The notes: generated by a model not told the origin, from the letters alone. 64,000 nucleotides of DNA from Ryuthela nishihirai (GCA_038380435.1 JAWZYU010000125.1:682001-746000), one strand, 5' to 3'. Shown: positions 30,094 through 42,496, numbered from the stretch's first letter. Numbers and translations: made by a program.

Positions 30094-30756
30094 AATTTTT
30101 TGACGAATATATATATACACAATTAACTGTATATTAATATATTGAAAAAAAAAACATTTAACATATACTATACATTAAATTATATTAGAAATAAATTTTT
30201 TAACATTTTAAAATTTATTGCGAAAACAGTCATGTTTAATAATGAAACCAGAAGTGAAAAAGAACTATTTTAATAAGCCTAAATATTATTTATTACATTT
30301 CCTGCCATTCTACGTTAATGCACGTCTTATAGCAAGATGTGTGCATAAAATTTTAACAAGTTAAGCAAAATATACTTTCATTATAATTATATACAACAAA
30401 TTAATTTTTCACATATTTCAAACTGATGCTACAACTTTACTTTAAATGCTTAAAAAAATACAGCATATTTGACAAAACTACAATTTGTAGATTTAGCTTT
30501 TAGATAATTAAACATACACATCTTACAAGAGACTACATAATACTTCAACAGTTGAGGCAAAGCATTTAACCGCACTAACTTCAACAAAATAAATTTAATT
30601 TTAATAAATTGCAATTAGTACAACAATATAAAAGCACGTTTCTGTATATTTCGTTTTATGAAATATAGTTATTAAAAATTCTACATAATCCCTAGTAATC
30701 ATGTAATTAAGGAAGCAGCATCAAAGGCTTGGATCTACCCATCAGAAACAACTTAC
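30094..30756. other. Very AT-rich DNA, nothing recognised
   Basis: No open frame or repeat family supported. Confidence 0.4.
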
Positions 30757-30999
30757 TGCAACATCATAATCTGTAGGATTACAAAATAACAAATACTCTG
30801 GTGGAAAAAGCATTTCTAAAGTTAACAAATTATAAGAAAATCTGACTTTTTTTCCATTTAAAGCAAAATTGAATACTTTCCATTCTATCACAGAATAACT
30901 AGACTTTATAAACAGTAGTTCCAAACCTTTTAATAAGGAGGTTCGCTCTGCAAATATAGTGGGATCCTGTTCCAACGTAGAAATTACCTCTAGGCCCTT
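30757..30999 (-). CDS. Candidate exon of an unidentified minus-strand gene
   Basis: The minus strand is open from 31014 down to 30742. A strong donor 'gtaagt' (30751-30756) follows GCA, and an acceptor AG ends at 31000, giving 243 nt, exactly 81 codons in phase 0. The translation includes STLEQDPTIFAERTSLLKGL, KSSYSVIEWKVFNFAL and LEMLFPPEYLLFCNPTDYDV, which has complex composition unlike the surrounding AT-rich frames. The proposed acceptor has a poor pyrimidine tract. No family is recognised. It may belong with the candidates at 35.4, 41.4 and 53.8 kb, or be an isolated pseudogene. Confidence 0.4.
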
Positions 31000-31608
31000 C
31001 TGTTCATCAGGAATTTATTATTCTTCAGTATTTATACCCACATGAATTGTTACCAGCACAAAAACAGAACATGTATTTGCATATACATGAGAAAATACGT
31101 TCAAAATGTTATTGTAGGAGATTTTATATACAGTGCAAGGTTAAAGTAATATTTTCGGTGACCAGTTTCAATTGTATACATTAAACAATAACTAACGCAT
31201 GGTGGTTTTCGCATACTGTGCAACGTTTCGTATACTGTTCGTAAGGAACTCGAAGGTTCAATAATTCTCTGCATTCCGGATTGCTGAGAATCATAGGTCA
31301 TTTTTTGCACCTGACTTGCAGTAGTTCAAGTTGAATGTCAAAAGAAAATAAATACGCATGTTGCATTTAGTCACTTTGTTCAGTGTTGAATTGTTTGGCA
31401 CATCAATTAATTTCTAACTGAAGACATTTAGAAATGAAAACTGTAATACATATTTGTGAAACATTTTTGGCATGAATGAAATTAGGGTAGTAAAAAATAA
31501 CTAGTGAATTAAATTTTAGTATTAAAACATTCAGTGTCTATGAGGGTATATGAGGGCAAACTACTTTTTTATTATTGTGGAATATGCTAATAGATATTTC
31601 CTATAAAC
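31000..31608. other. AT-rich DNA, nothing recognised
   Basis: No repeat family or further exon supported. Confidence 0.35.
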
Positions 31609-31621
31609 CCATTCAATGAAA

Positions 31622-31960
31622 GGTTGGGTTCTACCTCTGAGACGGTACTTCTTTATACACACAACTGCACACCCCGAGGGCTCAGAGAAAGTTGGGAGGA
31701 GATCTATTGGACAACTATTAGGAGACAGATGGTACATCTCCATCAAGAGTGTTCTTTAACATGCACATACTATACCACAGAGAGGGAAACGCAACTTTAC
31801 ATCCCATGCGACAGACGGCAGCCTTTCCTGGCCCATTAGTGTCCCCTACTGAGGGCAGGGAGTTTTGCAGAGATAAATCGCAACGCTGGCCAAGGTGGAA
31901 CTCAAACCTGAGAACTGCATATTACGAGCCTGGAACGCTACCTATCCACTCCCACCCTTT
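31622..31960 (-). repeat. SINE-M copy, old, with 13-nt TSD
   Basis: From 'ggttgggttctacctctgag' through 'ccatgcgacagacggcagcc' to a damaged head 'cgagcctggaacgctacc'. TSDs are 'ccattcaatgaaa' (31609-31621) and 'ccatacaatgaaa' (31961-31973). Confidence 0.85.
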
Positions 31961-32112
31961 CCATACAATGAAAAATATATCTTGCTCAACTGAACATATT
32001 CCAACTAATCTTATTGTATTCCATTCTTTTTTTAATCAGAATTCTATTTGATGAGGGTTCTATTATATATGGGAGATCCCATCTGAATATTCGAAACTTT
32101 TTTGTCTGTTAA

Positions 32113-32642
32113 CCCTTTCAGGACCATAAGGTTTCTAAGAGTAAATATTAGTATGTAACTGTTTATTTTAGTTTGTTTAGACGTAAAATAAATAAAAATC
32201 ATAAGAAAAATACATAACAATGTGTAGTTTTTTTGGAATTTTATGGGAAATATTTTTCCCAATGGACTATAAAGGTAACACAAATTATAGTTAGACTTAT
32301 TATGCAATGTCTTTTATTTATTGGTTTATTAGAACAAAATGTTACCTAAAACAATACAAAATTATGAAATAAAATTACTATACAAAACGATGTGCTAATT
32401 ATGATATTCGGCGAAGCAATTTCTTTTGGTTGTGAGGCAAAGATGGACACTGCACACAGTACATATATTATGCGTCCTGACAGTTCTGTTTTTTTTTTCT
32501 CTAAACGTTCCCGTTTACGCAATTGCGTTCGGCATACGTTCTATTTTGACATTCTGTATAAAAAATGCAGATAACGTTATGATTAAATACGACAATCACC
32601 AATTTTAAAATGGGAAAAATGTTTCCCTTAGTCGTGAAAGGG
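32113..32642 (-). mobile_element. piggyBac deletion derivative, TTAA-flanked
   Basis: It is flanked by TTAA (32109-32112 and 32643-32646). The ends 'ccctttcaggaccataaggt' and, inverted, 'ccctttcacgactaagggaa' are TIRs of the piggyBac type. The minus strand near 32400-32500 encodes RTHNICTVCSVHLCLTTKR followed by NCFAEYH, the cysteine-rich C-terminal domain of piggyBac transposases. The rest of the transposase is deleted, so the 530-bp element is non-autonomous. Confidence 0.85.
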
Positions 32643-32646
32643 TTAA

Positions 32647-35427
32647 AGACAAAGAGCTAATCTTTTCTGAGATATCGCCATTTGTCTTACAACATTGTAC
32701 ATAAAGAGAGTAATATGTGAAAAATAAAGCAGAAAATTATTCATAAGCATAAAAAATTGTCTCCCTACTTGATGTATATTAATTATTTCTTCCCATTCTA
32801 ATACATTATAAGAGTTTTAGTATCCAAAATTAAAAAGTTCAAAACTCATAGGATTTTTCTCTAATGCTAAAATGACTTGAACCTTAACTGAAATATGAAC
32901 TGAACTTTTTAAGCGTTTGCCTGCAGTTGTGTTCATTATTTCAAGTCAGGAAAAACAAAATTGTGTATTCTATTTATTTCTCTATGCTCAACCTTTAACA
33001 GTTCAACTCCAAAAAGGCCAACAGATTTTCATCTTCCACAATCCTTTTTGAAATGAACGCTGTGTCAGTTTTGTAAGTGATAGTAATAACCTCTGATTAT
33101 CTATTAAATGTTGACTTAGTTTCCTATTAGAGTTCGTGCTTCATTTATTAAACTGTTTTAATTTCATTTCAATAACTACAATCTCAGCGAGAAGTGATTA
33201 ATAGAATTCCAAATATCTTTTTTTAACCTGTGGCAAAATTCTGCATAGAAACTACGTCATATTAAATATTCTTCAACTAAAACTATCGAATCAAATCATG
33301 CATATAAACTGTATTTCTATTGCACATTCCAATGCTGTTTTTTTAAACTGATCACTATTTAATTACTGTTAGACCTAACGAAAAACATTTGCTTATTGGT
33401 GTTTTTAAATCAGATGTTCAAATAGTGTAGTGCTCAATTTGGGAGCGATGCTAGAAGCAAAACAGCAAATGATTTTTCCTTTCAGTATATATTACGAATC
33501 AAAAATTTGGACAAGTCCCTGAAACGTTGCATATCATGCTAAATATTTTACTTTTTATTTTCTGGAATATCACATCACATATTGTCCATAGCAAACACTG
33601 ACAGTTATATTCGTAACTCAATATATGCACTGATTGCATGCAGTTGTCCAGACTTTTGGGTCATACGGTACAATACGCAGGATCTTAAAAAAAAAAACAG
33701 GTAGTGACTTGAGGCGGAAAAGGTAAAAAAAAAAAGGGGGGGGGGAGAAGAATGGAATTCCACTGCACAGTATAACGTTTCCTCCTCTGTTTTAGAGCTC
33801 ATTAAAACATTTCTTGAAAAAAGCATGATACATACATAACATTATTTTTTTTTACTTTCAATTACTCTTAGTAGCATTTTCAAAGATGCCATTGTATATA
33901 TAAATCCACAAAGAATGGAGTTGATTCATCATATCCTGAGTGTAGCTTGTATTCAGATCCCATTTGGAGAAAACTGAATTCACAAGCTGAAATGCCAGAA
34001 GGTTCATATGGTCCCATTAACAGTACCTCAAACGCAACTATATACAAGGACAATGGGGAACACTACTAATTTTCTTTAATCATCTTGTGTCTTCTGCCAT
34101 GGTCAAAATTCTGCGACGTATATCCCCTCATTGTACAAACTATTTAGCCCTAGAATTAGAGAGTGGAAATACTAATTTATCTCCAAAACTGAAAGCCATC
34201 CTTGACCTGCGAAGGACATACATTTAGGATGGTAGTCAGCTTCTAAGTGTCCCTCTCTCGAGTAAATAAAAAGAGTGCAATTAATTCAGCATGAGCTATA
34301 AGAATAATGTGCACTGCAGCAGAGGGGAGTGCTCATATAACCATATGTGGGGTTGGGTAAAAGCTGGTAGAGAGTGACTGGTTGTTTACTCTGCAGTGAG
34401 ATAGACTGTTTATAGTACCTCCTATCTGGGTATAAAAAAATGTCAGAGCATTTTTTAGCAGCTGTTGACTGATACGAACCTCAACACACAGTTGGTGCTA
34501 TGATGATGCTATAATGTTCAATATACATGTATATAAATAAATCTCTTTCTGTGTAAGTATATCTCGACTGACATCACAGCTTGTGCACCTGTCTCAACCA
34601 TTATGATGGCCATAAGAACTGTGCTATTTTCCAAGATCCAGACCTTGAACAAACACACACATTGTGATAAACAGTGTTTAGTGCAGAGTTCTTTACATTT
34701 GGAAATGCACATCCTTTTCGCCACTCTTAACAAGATTTCCACATGACTTCCTCAACACTAAAGCCATATTTCTTCCAGTATCACACGTGTTATTTGAAGC
34801 TATGGCCACAGACAAACATTGATAAGCACCCTATCACTTCACGATTGAATATTTTGAGATCAAAAGACTATCACTAACCTGATAATACCATTAAAAATTA
34901 ACAGATAACTTATTCTAAATAAATTACTTTTGTTAGTGGATATCTTAATCAGCCATCAGAAACTCGAGGTAAAAGCACCTTAACATTTTAAAAAGGTTGT
35001 GGGTTCATACCATACTTGGAGGTGAAGATAATTCGGAGATAACTTGATGTTTAAACACATTTTTATTATACTTGTCTCCCTAAAATTATATTTTTCTCAT
35101 TTACATTTATTAAGCTCAATGAAAGCATGTTGAGTGGAGAACCTCAATTACTGACCAAAATAAACTATCTGTCCACAGTAAAGTATGAACATATATAGAT
35201 ATAGGCCCCATTGTAATAAAAAAAGGACATTAAGTTGTATTAAAGCAATGTTCAGAGACAAGTAGGACAGAACATCAGACTTCATTGACAGGGCAATACT
35301 AGAGAAATTAGGTATTTAGCAGCCTATATTTTTAGCTAGTTAAATCCTCCGCAAAAGTTTGGGAGAAATTTATGTCCATTGATCTCTTCCTATAGATAAG
35401 TTCATTCACAGCTTTCCAGTTAGTGCA
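32647..35427. other. 2.8 kb AT-rich DNA without supported features
   Basis: Holds a poly-A/poly-G patch (33688-33748), the Tc1/mariner-end-like phrase 'gttgtccagacttttgggtc' at ~33641, and two 70-codon minus-strand frames (33605-33826, 34518-34742) that I cannot support as genes. Confidence 0.4.
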
Positions 35428-35738
35428 TTACTCTGAAAACACTACTCCATTCACAAGGTAGGCAATGGAAGCACCCCCAGAAATTTTGGCCATTTTTCGA
35501 GGCATTATTTCTGCTCCACAGTAGCTAGGAATCTGATCTGTTATCCAAAACTGGGCTACAACTAAGTGGGACCACTCCACGAAATTTGGAACAGATTGCC
35601 TAAGAAGTAACAGAACTGCAAGGAAACTGACAATTTCTGCCACTGATGATTTTAAAAGTCCATCCACCCACACAGGGATTGCAGCTATTATATAATGATA
35701 TTTTGTGTTGAATGAGTAAAATAGTGTTAAAATAATAA
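35428..35738 (-). CDS. Candidate terminal exon, membrane-protein-like
   Basis: The minus-strand frame is open from an acceptor-like 'tattagaaaacag' (AG ending at 35739) to TAA at 35428-35430. It gives ~103 residues in phase 2. The sequence begins hydrophobic (LTLFYSF, then YHYIIAAIPVWVDGLLKSSV), continues AEIVSFLAVLLLLRQSVPNF (a likely membrane segment), and ends GGASIAYLVNGVVFSE. The composition is protein-like in an AT-rich setting. The pyrimidine tract at the acceptor is poor. I do not recognise the family; it could be a last exon or a decayed gene. Confidence 0.35.
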
Positions 35739-36382
35739 CTGTTTTCTAATAATATAAATATCACTTTTTTAAGTGACTAGAAAAAATAAATTTTAAGGAT
35801 AAAATATCTTAATACTAATAAATATAATGTAATGATGGTGAAAGATGATTCAGATCTTATTTAACATATCACTTGGTAGAACTCTGCTAAAAGTTAATTG
35901 CAATAAGAAGTTAAATTGCTCTTAAAATTCAACAACTAAATGTTTCTTTATCCTTTTTTTCAGCTAAGGATTACAACCTCATTTGTGAAGCATTCTAGTG
36001 AAAATGACTTCAGATGCAAAGTAAAAAAAAAATTAAATAATCTTTAGCCACTAATACAGCAATTTAACTACTTTTAATCTTAATTACTTGCTGAATATAT
36101 CACAAAAGTATAAAATAATACTGAACAAATAAAAAAATCTGACTACTCAATGAAGCATATATAAATATACACATGTGAAATATTTGGTATTTTTCCTGCA
36201 CCTAAATATTGAAGTTTGCAGAAAACTATCAACGGAATTAAGACATAAAATACAATTTACATTTTTTCGTAGAAACAAAGTTTTCATATGCATGCACATA
36301 ACAATTAATAGTTAAAGTTTATTTGACAATTTTTTAATAAATTACATATATTAAGAATAAGATAAAATTAGATAGATATTAA
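35739..36382. other. AT-rich DNA, nothing recognised
   Basis: No open frame or repeat family supported. Confidence 0.4.
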
Positions 36383-36425
36383 AACAAATTATTTACTATA
36401 AATAATTTAAACACAGTTAATAGTA

Positions 36426-36485
36426 GTTAAAATTTAATATATCACGATTAAGCTGTTACATTTGGTAGCACAGTGTATCACAATC
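36426..36485 (+). repeat. Left 60-nt inverted terminal block
   Basis: It matches 38913-38972 in reverse complement without a mismatch by eye. The RT-coding remnant starts 22 nt after it. Confidence 0.93.
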
Positions 36486-36506
36486 ATTGGCGAGCACACC
36501 ACTATG

Positions 36507-37103
36507 CATTCCCTGGACGTCGTATCGCTCTATCCTAATACACCAGTATTAGAGGGAACGATGCGACTAAAGGCTGAATGGTTAAAAACCACCAAACCTA
36601 ATATTGCATAATATTTTTCTGTGCATGAGGCTTTGGATGGCTACATCATCCAACTTTTTTCAAGTTGGGGTTTGGACATGGCTCCAGACAGAGGGTGTCC
36701 CAATGGGATCCCATCTGTCAGGACTCATGGCCAATGTTGTCATGCGGCATGTGGAGGAAACAGCCTTGGCGAAAGCCACCTACAAGCTGTCCCTCTACCT
36801 GCGGTATGTCGATGATGTGCTAATTTTTTGGCCTCATGATATTGATAAATTGCGTGAATTTATACAAACAATTAATGGAATATTACCCAGCATAAAGTTT
36901 ACCTTAGAATCTGAAACAAAACAACAATTACCGTATTTAGATATAATGATAACAAGACATAAAAAACATTGTGAAACAACTGTGTACCGAAAAGCAACTC
37001 ATATACCTACCCAAATCCCTGCGAACTCATGTCGCCCTTTAAAATACAAAAAATCTAGTGTCATACCTCACTACATCAGAGCATACCGATACTGCGCTAA
37101 ATA
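36507..37103 (+). pseudogene. Penelope-like reverse transcriptase, broken
   Basis: The first frame reads SLDVVSLYPNTPVLEGT (motif A region, catalytic D in LDVVSLY) and ends at a stop near 36608. The second frame (36604-37104) carries GVPMGSHLSGLMANVVM (the G..MGS.LS.. block), LYLRYVDDVLIFWP (motif C, YVDD catalytic pair) and LESETKQQLPYLDIMITR (the LPYLD block typical of Penelope-like RTs). The reaction is RNA-directed DNA synthesis from a nicked target. The N-terminal part is missing and a frameshift separates motifs A and B, so the copy is dead. The orientation agrees with the downstream endonuclease remnant. Confidence 0.88.
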
Positions 37104-37299
37104 GGCAGCACTACAAGATGAACTAAACTATATAAATCTAACAGCATCTCAGGCGGGTTATAACAAAAATCAATTAAAATGATGGAGCAACAATGCTAAA
37201 TACATAGTTAACCAATATTCCCAACCCAAACCCAATCAACAACTCACCCAGAATAATTTTGCTTACACATTTCTATATATGAAAAATATTTCTGATGTA

Positions 37300-37514
37300 C
37301 ACCTATCCCTCGATTTACACGGTACTCAGTTCACACAATTTTGGCTTTGCACGGTCAAAAAATGCAACCAGTTTTGATTTACACGGTACTGACTGAGACG
37401 TACATAGAAAGGAAATCTCAGTCAGTACCGTGTAAATCGAAACTGGTTGCATTTTTTGACCGTGGAAAGCCAAAATTGTGTGAACTGAGTACCATGTAAA
37501 TCGAGGGATAGGTG
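37300..37514. mobile_element. Hairpin MITE, pogo/Tigger-like, TA-flanked
   Basis: A near-perfect palindrome: left arm 'cacctatccctcgatttaca', right arm ending 'tcgagggataggtg', arms ~95 nt, short spacer. TA is on both sides (37298-37299, 37515-37516). The 'cctcgatttacacggt' terminus resembles pogo/Tigger ends. It is inserted inside the Penelope-like element between RT and endonuclease and is therefore younger. Confidence 0.88.
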
Positions 37515-37670
37515 TATTAGATCATACTTTGAGAAAATATGATTTAAAATTACCTACGACAATAACGCACTCAATAAAAATCTGGTAGTTAACAATAGGG
37601 ATAAGAAACGACCACGGGGTGTGTGTATCAAATTTCAATACCTGACCCATTAAATATCCTTAAGGGAAAA

Positions 37671-37753
37671 AACAATTATATTGGTAAGACATTCCGACAA
37701 TACAACGATAGGATACCAGAACAGCAGGATGATATTCAGAAAAATAAGTATTA
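37671..37753 (+). pseudogene. GIY-YIG endonuclease remnant of the Penelope-like element
   Basis: The frame reads NNYIGKTFRQYNDRIPEQQD and DIQKNKY before a stop. YIGKT and the downstream R match the YIG/Arg part of the GIY-YIG nuclease domain fused to RT in many Penelope-like elements. The rest of the domain is decayed. Confidence 0.6.
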
Positions 37754-38912
37754 ACACTGGCATTAGCCCAAACGGTTTTAGACAATAATCTACAAATTAA
37801 GCAAATCAATTATAAACCCTTAGTAGCCCCACAAACAAAATACCAATTACAAAATGCAGAAAAACTGCTTATTCATGCTAACCACGATCACATGTGCAAC
37901 ACGGACATCCCGCTGCTACCAGCGGCATGGAGCCTGTCATTGCATCAGTGTGCAAGCGCAGCACACACAGGTGATAATGACATTGAAGCGAGACCAACTT
38001 AAATAGCCAAACCTGAAATAACACCGCACCAAGCCTGAAGATACCGTAGATAGATACACGGCGAAACGCATTGCTCAGAGTTGCCTGGATGCAGGCTGGA
38101 CAGTTTTGTAAAAGTCCTTTAAAGTCTTTTAAACGTCAGCATGCATGTTCTTTAACAATTTGGATAGCGCATATGTAATTTATTGCTAATGTATGTAAGA
38201 AGTAAAGCTTAAATAACCTTGGATTTATCCAAGTTGGATATTATCCCTTAAGAATGTTAACTGGAACTGTGTAATGGCTATGACAACATGTGGATTTGTG
38301 CGTATGTATGCCTCGCTTATAACAAGATCTCTTTACAACTAGTGTTAAACTTCACATAGGAATGTGTATAACAATAGTTATTAGTTGAAACATTGAAGCT
38401 TCTGAGATTGATATCGGAGTCAGCACATACAAGCTTATATACGCACATGACCAAAAGTGTCCTGGACTCAGAGAATAGTGGTGCCAAGGTTTTTCACACA
38501 ACCTATATAGAGTATCAGCTGAATTGTAACAGAAGACCATCTACTTAAGTGTCCATCTACTTGTATCCTAATAAAATGAAAAGATGGAACTACAATAATC
38601 AGCACGCTGGAAATCAGCAGTGGCACATTATCTTTCTGTGAACAGTAATATACAGCCACTTCATATGATTAGGACTGGTAGCTTAAAAACATCAGGCCTG
38701 TGAGAATTACATCATCGCAACTGTTAATACCTATGTTAAGCAATTGTGCCAGCTTCCACAAAGTGGTAACTATTCTTTATTTGCTTTAAGATCTAGTGTA
38801 GCTTCAAATAGCTTTATGATTACATTTATGACTTTTAAATTACTGTAATATCTTTATATCTTAGTAATTATGCTCCCAGCTGTGGTGGGAAATGCTAAGC
38901 TTCGCACACTAA
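37754..38912 (+). other. 3' region of the Penelope-like element
   Basis: Non-coding. The phrase 'gcctgaagataccgtagata' ... 'ggcgaaacgcattgctcaga' at 38033-38080 resembles the post-ORF sequence common in these elements. The last ~800 bp may contain other inserted DNA that I cannot resolve. Confidence 0.5.
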
Positions 38913-38972
38913 GATTGTGATACACTGTGCTACCAAATGTAACAGCTTAATCGTGATATATTAAATTTTAAC
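38913..38972 (-). repeat. Right 60-nt inverted terminal block
   Basis: Reverse complement of 36426-36485. It ends two to three nucleotides inside the right TSD. Confidence 0.93.
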
Positions 38973-38981
38973 AAATTATTT

Positions 38982-39903
38982 GCCCTGTAATGTCTAATGT
39001 CATTCTAGGGCAAGTCCAAGTGTTTATTATTTAGAATAAAAGAATTATCTTTGTCCATAATATGGAACAGAATACAAAAATACTTCAGAACATACATTTA
39101 TCCTTTTACATTTCTTGATAGGCAATGTGAACCAAAACAGAACATTTAATGTGGGAGCCAGACAGTTGAATTCTACTAATGTAAAATAGGGTAATAGTAG
39201 GGCAAACGAACATTTTGCAAGAACATCAGCACTATGTAGCTGGAGAATTCATAAGCTGGGTTCTCTAGTGGTGTATTGTGTAGCATATGGTGTACTTTGT
39301 TTATGAAGCTAACTTTCAACCAACATCATCTTGAATTTTCCAATCCATTGAGTTTTGAAAACTTTTCAGAAAAACATATGTATAACAAATATCGCTTACT
39401 GCAAAACAAATTATTCATAAAATAAGCTATATTTCTCAAAAAATATAATTCTGAAGTTTAAGAACTTTGTGGTTAATCAAAAATAATTTAAACATTAGGT
39501 ACATGAATAGTGCTTTGAATTGAACACCACTGCCATCTATTAGCATTTCTGTTAACTTTTTGAAATACTTTGCAAGGACAGATGGGCATGTATTGCTAGC
39601 AGCAAATGCAAACTATGAAATTTTATGCCTCATGATAAAATGAGCTTATTCAAGCCTTTTAAATTCATTTGAATATAGACTTTATAGTATATGATTATGG
39701 TGCATGAATTATCATATCTATAGGCAGAGGGAATTTAGAAACTGTCAGTAATTAAAATTGTTAGAATCTAAACCTTTAAATATTTTTTAAACAGCTATGA
39801 TGCAATGTCACACCTCTCTGGTATTTCTGCTCCAGGGTACACAATGCAGTGGCCAGTTTTGCCCACTGGACAAAAGTATGTGACACTCTTTATTCAGAGA
39901 GAT
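38982..39903. other. AT-rich DNA, nothing recognised
   Basis: No repeat family or gene supported. Confidence 0.4.
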
Positions 39904-40208
39904 GTTGGTTGGTTATTTGGTTGTTTTATCTCTGAGTGCACTTTTTTGCACACAATGGGCTAAATGGCTAGGTCAGAAGGACCCCGAAGGCTCAGAGAAG
40001 GTTGGGAGAGGGGACACACTGGAACAGCTGTTGAGAGACAGATGGTAGTCTCTTGTCAAGGCCATCCAGTGTGTTGTTTAACATGCACAGGGTATGGCTC
40101 TCCCATACACAGGGCCACAGCTTAACATCCCATCCGACGGACGGCAGCATTTCCAAGCCCATCGGTGTTCCCTACTGACTGTGGGCAATGGCAGGGAGTT
40201 TTACAGAG
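39904..40208 (-). repeat. SINE-M, head missing
   Basis: From 'ttggttgttttatctctgag' through 'atcccatccgacggacggca' to 'gggcaatggcagggagtttt'. The tRNA-like head is absent. Confidence 0.88.
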
Positions 40209-41393
40209 GTGTCCACAACAATAATACATGAGCAGTGTAAAGGATGGGGACAACCTACATTTTGTAACACATGTGGAAGTGACATCAGTGAATGAAATGC
40301 AAATGTCAGTTTGCCCACCTGGGTAAAGCAAATGGCAATTTGCTTTACCCAGGTATTTACCCAAAGCAAATTTTTTTCGTTTTTGCAAATTATTAATTTA
40401 TGATGCTTAAATCAAAAAAGAATCTGATTTCAATTTGAAATATATTAGAATTCAAAACAACACTGTTATGAAATTACAATAAAAATTAAATTCTGGTTAA
40501 TTTTTTTTTTCTTAAGTTCTTTTTGCCCCAACCTTACCCTATGCAATTTAAATGTATTGTAAAACATCAGTCACATAAATTAGGAAATTTCTTGCCTTTT
40601 CACCTATTAGAAATCATTATTTTGTAATTACTAAATGATAATTATCATATTGCAGTGAAATAATCTTAAGAAAAGTATTCACAAAAATTTTCTTCGATTA
40701 TTTCTAGACACTTACTAAATCTAAAAATCCTAAAGTTTACCTTTGATTTCATGTTGGCAACATAGACACTACTATATTTTAACCATCCCTGAGCTGAAGT
40801 TCAAAGTGCATTAATAATAACTTTCCTCTCTATATTTGTTACTGAATTGACTTCAGATACATTTCCATTAATATAGAAGCAATGAGATCAATATATCATG
40901 GGAGAATAGATTTATTCTGAATGTACAACCATTAGATCTGGAAAGTTTCAAAAGATATATAGGTTACAAAGTGTGCAATAAAAACTATTTCTTCACCCAC
41001 ATGATGATTACTATTCAATGAAATGTCTTTAGAAACCATTACAGCTATCAATGTGAACAGAAAATTCCAAAACATCTACATGTTTTGGATTATATCTGCA
41101 TCTAACTCATTAGTGTGGACCAACAAGACAATTTTATAGTCCAAATGATATGACAACGCATGTTTTAAAAGCATATATATCTATGCCTTTTTCACATTTT
41201 AAAAGATATAGATATTCACAACTGGTTTTTATAAACATATATTTCTTGAACAAAATGTGGAATCTTGACAATCAACATCATGCAAGTGATAAACAAATCC
41301 CGGACAATCATTCTTGCAAAAAATGAAGTTGCCCAAACTATTCTAGATTAGGAAAGCCTTCAATGTAAAGATAACAACACAGAAATTATGTAA
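40209..41393. other. AT-rich DNA with one small hairpin
   Basis: 40317-40356 forms a ~17-nt hairpin ('cacctgggtaaagcaaa' and its inverse 'tttgctttacccaggta'). The remainder shows nothing. Confidence 0.45.
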
Positions 41394-41686
41394 TTATGAT
41401 TTCCAGTCAGGAAGATCATTATAAAACCTCTTCCTTTCTATATCATTAATGGCAAAACCTGTGAAGTTCTTTCTGAATTCAGGGAAATCAAATCCATCAA
41501 TGACGAATTCTACAAGCAACAAAACTGGCAAGATATCTGCACAGGTACTAAGATAGCTACAATGACTTTGCATCAAGATATTCCAAATTATTTGCACATT
41601 GGAGCCTTTACTGCCACTATAGACTACTGAGGCATAAATAAAGTATGCAAGCACTACAGAGCTAAGGACCATTTCATGGTAAATGT
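41394..41686 (-). CDS. Candidate terminal exon, membrane-protein-like
   Basis: On the minus strand a good acceptor 'ttcttatttctcag' (AG at 41687-41688) is followed by 293 nt open to TAA at 41394-41396, entering in phase 2. The translation starts IYHEMVLSSVVLAYFIYASV (likely membrane segment), then SYLSTCADILPVLLLVEFVI (second hydrophobic segment), and ends FAINDIERKRFYNDLPDWKS. The acceptor quality and ordinary protein composition favour a real last exon of about 97 residues. No family is recognised. An upstream exon was not found with certainty; 53822-53979 is the nearest candidate. Confidence 0.42.
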
Positions 41687-42496
41687 CTGAGAAATAAGAA
41701 AACTACTAATCAATCAACTGAAAATCTTTATGGAAATTGTGGAAGCAGAAATGCAATAATCAAACTCGCAAGTAAATCAACTAATTAAAAATAATCAAGA
41801 AGATGGAAAAATAGAAGATTCATACAGTGAATCAGAATATGATCAGAACAGCCCCAATACCAGAGACACTGAAAATTTAACAAAATGCAACAAAACCATA
41901 CAATAAGAATATATTCCATAAGATGAAAACTCACCCACTGTGTATAAAACAACAACTACACACAAACTGGTTATGAAGTATTTATGTTTCTGAACTATCG
42001 ATCTGCTTGAGAATCCAAAATTCGACTGGAAAAATACTAGTTTGAATCAATCCATCAACTCAAAGGATCAACTTATTCTGAAGCTTAGACAAATTTTCAA
42101 TGGAGTGAAGAAAAGTAGAATTCCATTTCAAAAGGGTTACGAAACTTCTTGAAATCTTTGCAAAGAAGTTAACAAATTACCAAGACAAGCTTAAACTGTT
42201 GAATGAGCAGTTTCATGGCTGAACCGCTGTCTGTGGTCTGGCTTGCACTTGGGATGACATTTTGGAAACAAATTTTCATGTGAGATTTGTTTCGACAGAT
42301 TCTGTGCAAATCCAATGCTTTTTCAAAACTTTATAAAGAATTATATCCTTCTCCTTCTATTTTACTTAATCTTCAAAATTTGTTTCACTTACAAAATTAT
42401 TTATATTGTTTAATAATTAAAACAATTTACTACACCACAATTTGGCAAAAACCTTAACTCTCTAATTTTGTTTTAGCTTCAATGCAGACAGCTTTA
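41687..42496. other. No feature seen
   Basis: AT-rich. Reading both strands I find no intact frame or known repeat. Confidence 0.35.

Larger units (their letters stand above)
36383..38981 (+). mobile_element. Penelope-like element, 5'-truncated, with inverted terminal copies
   Basis: A direct 12-nt repeat 'aacaaattattt' is at 36383-36394 and 38970-38981 (target-site duplication). Inside it, a 60-nt block 36426-36485 ('gttaaaatttaatatatcac' ... 'tatcacaatc') is present as a perfect reverse complement at 38913-38972. Between them lie a Penelope-type reverse transcriptase (36507-37103), a YIG-type endonuclease remnant (37671-37753), a nested MITE (37300-37514), and a 3' region containing 'aagcctgaagataccgtaga'. 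5'-truncated Penelope-like insertions with an inverted copy of the 3' end in front are known for this class. The inverted block fits that arrangement. Confidence 0.85.

Noticed and set aside
33605..33826. Minus-strand frame near a 'gttgtccagacttttgggtc' phrase as a mariner transposase
   Set aside because: Only a short end-like phrase is seen; no catalytic block or inverted end could be found.
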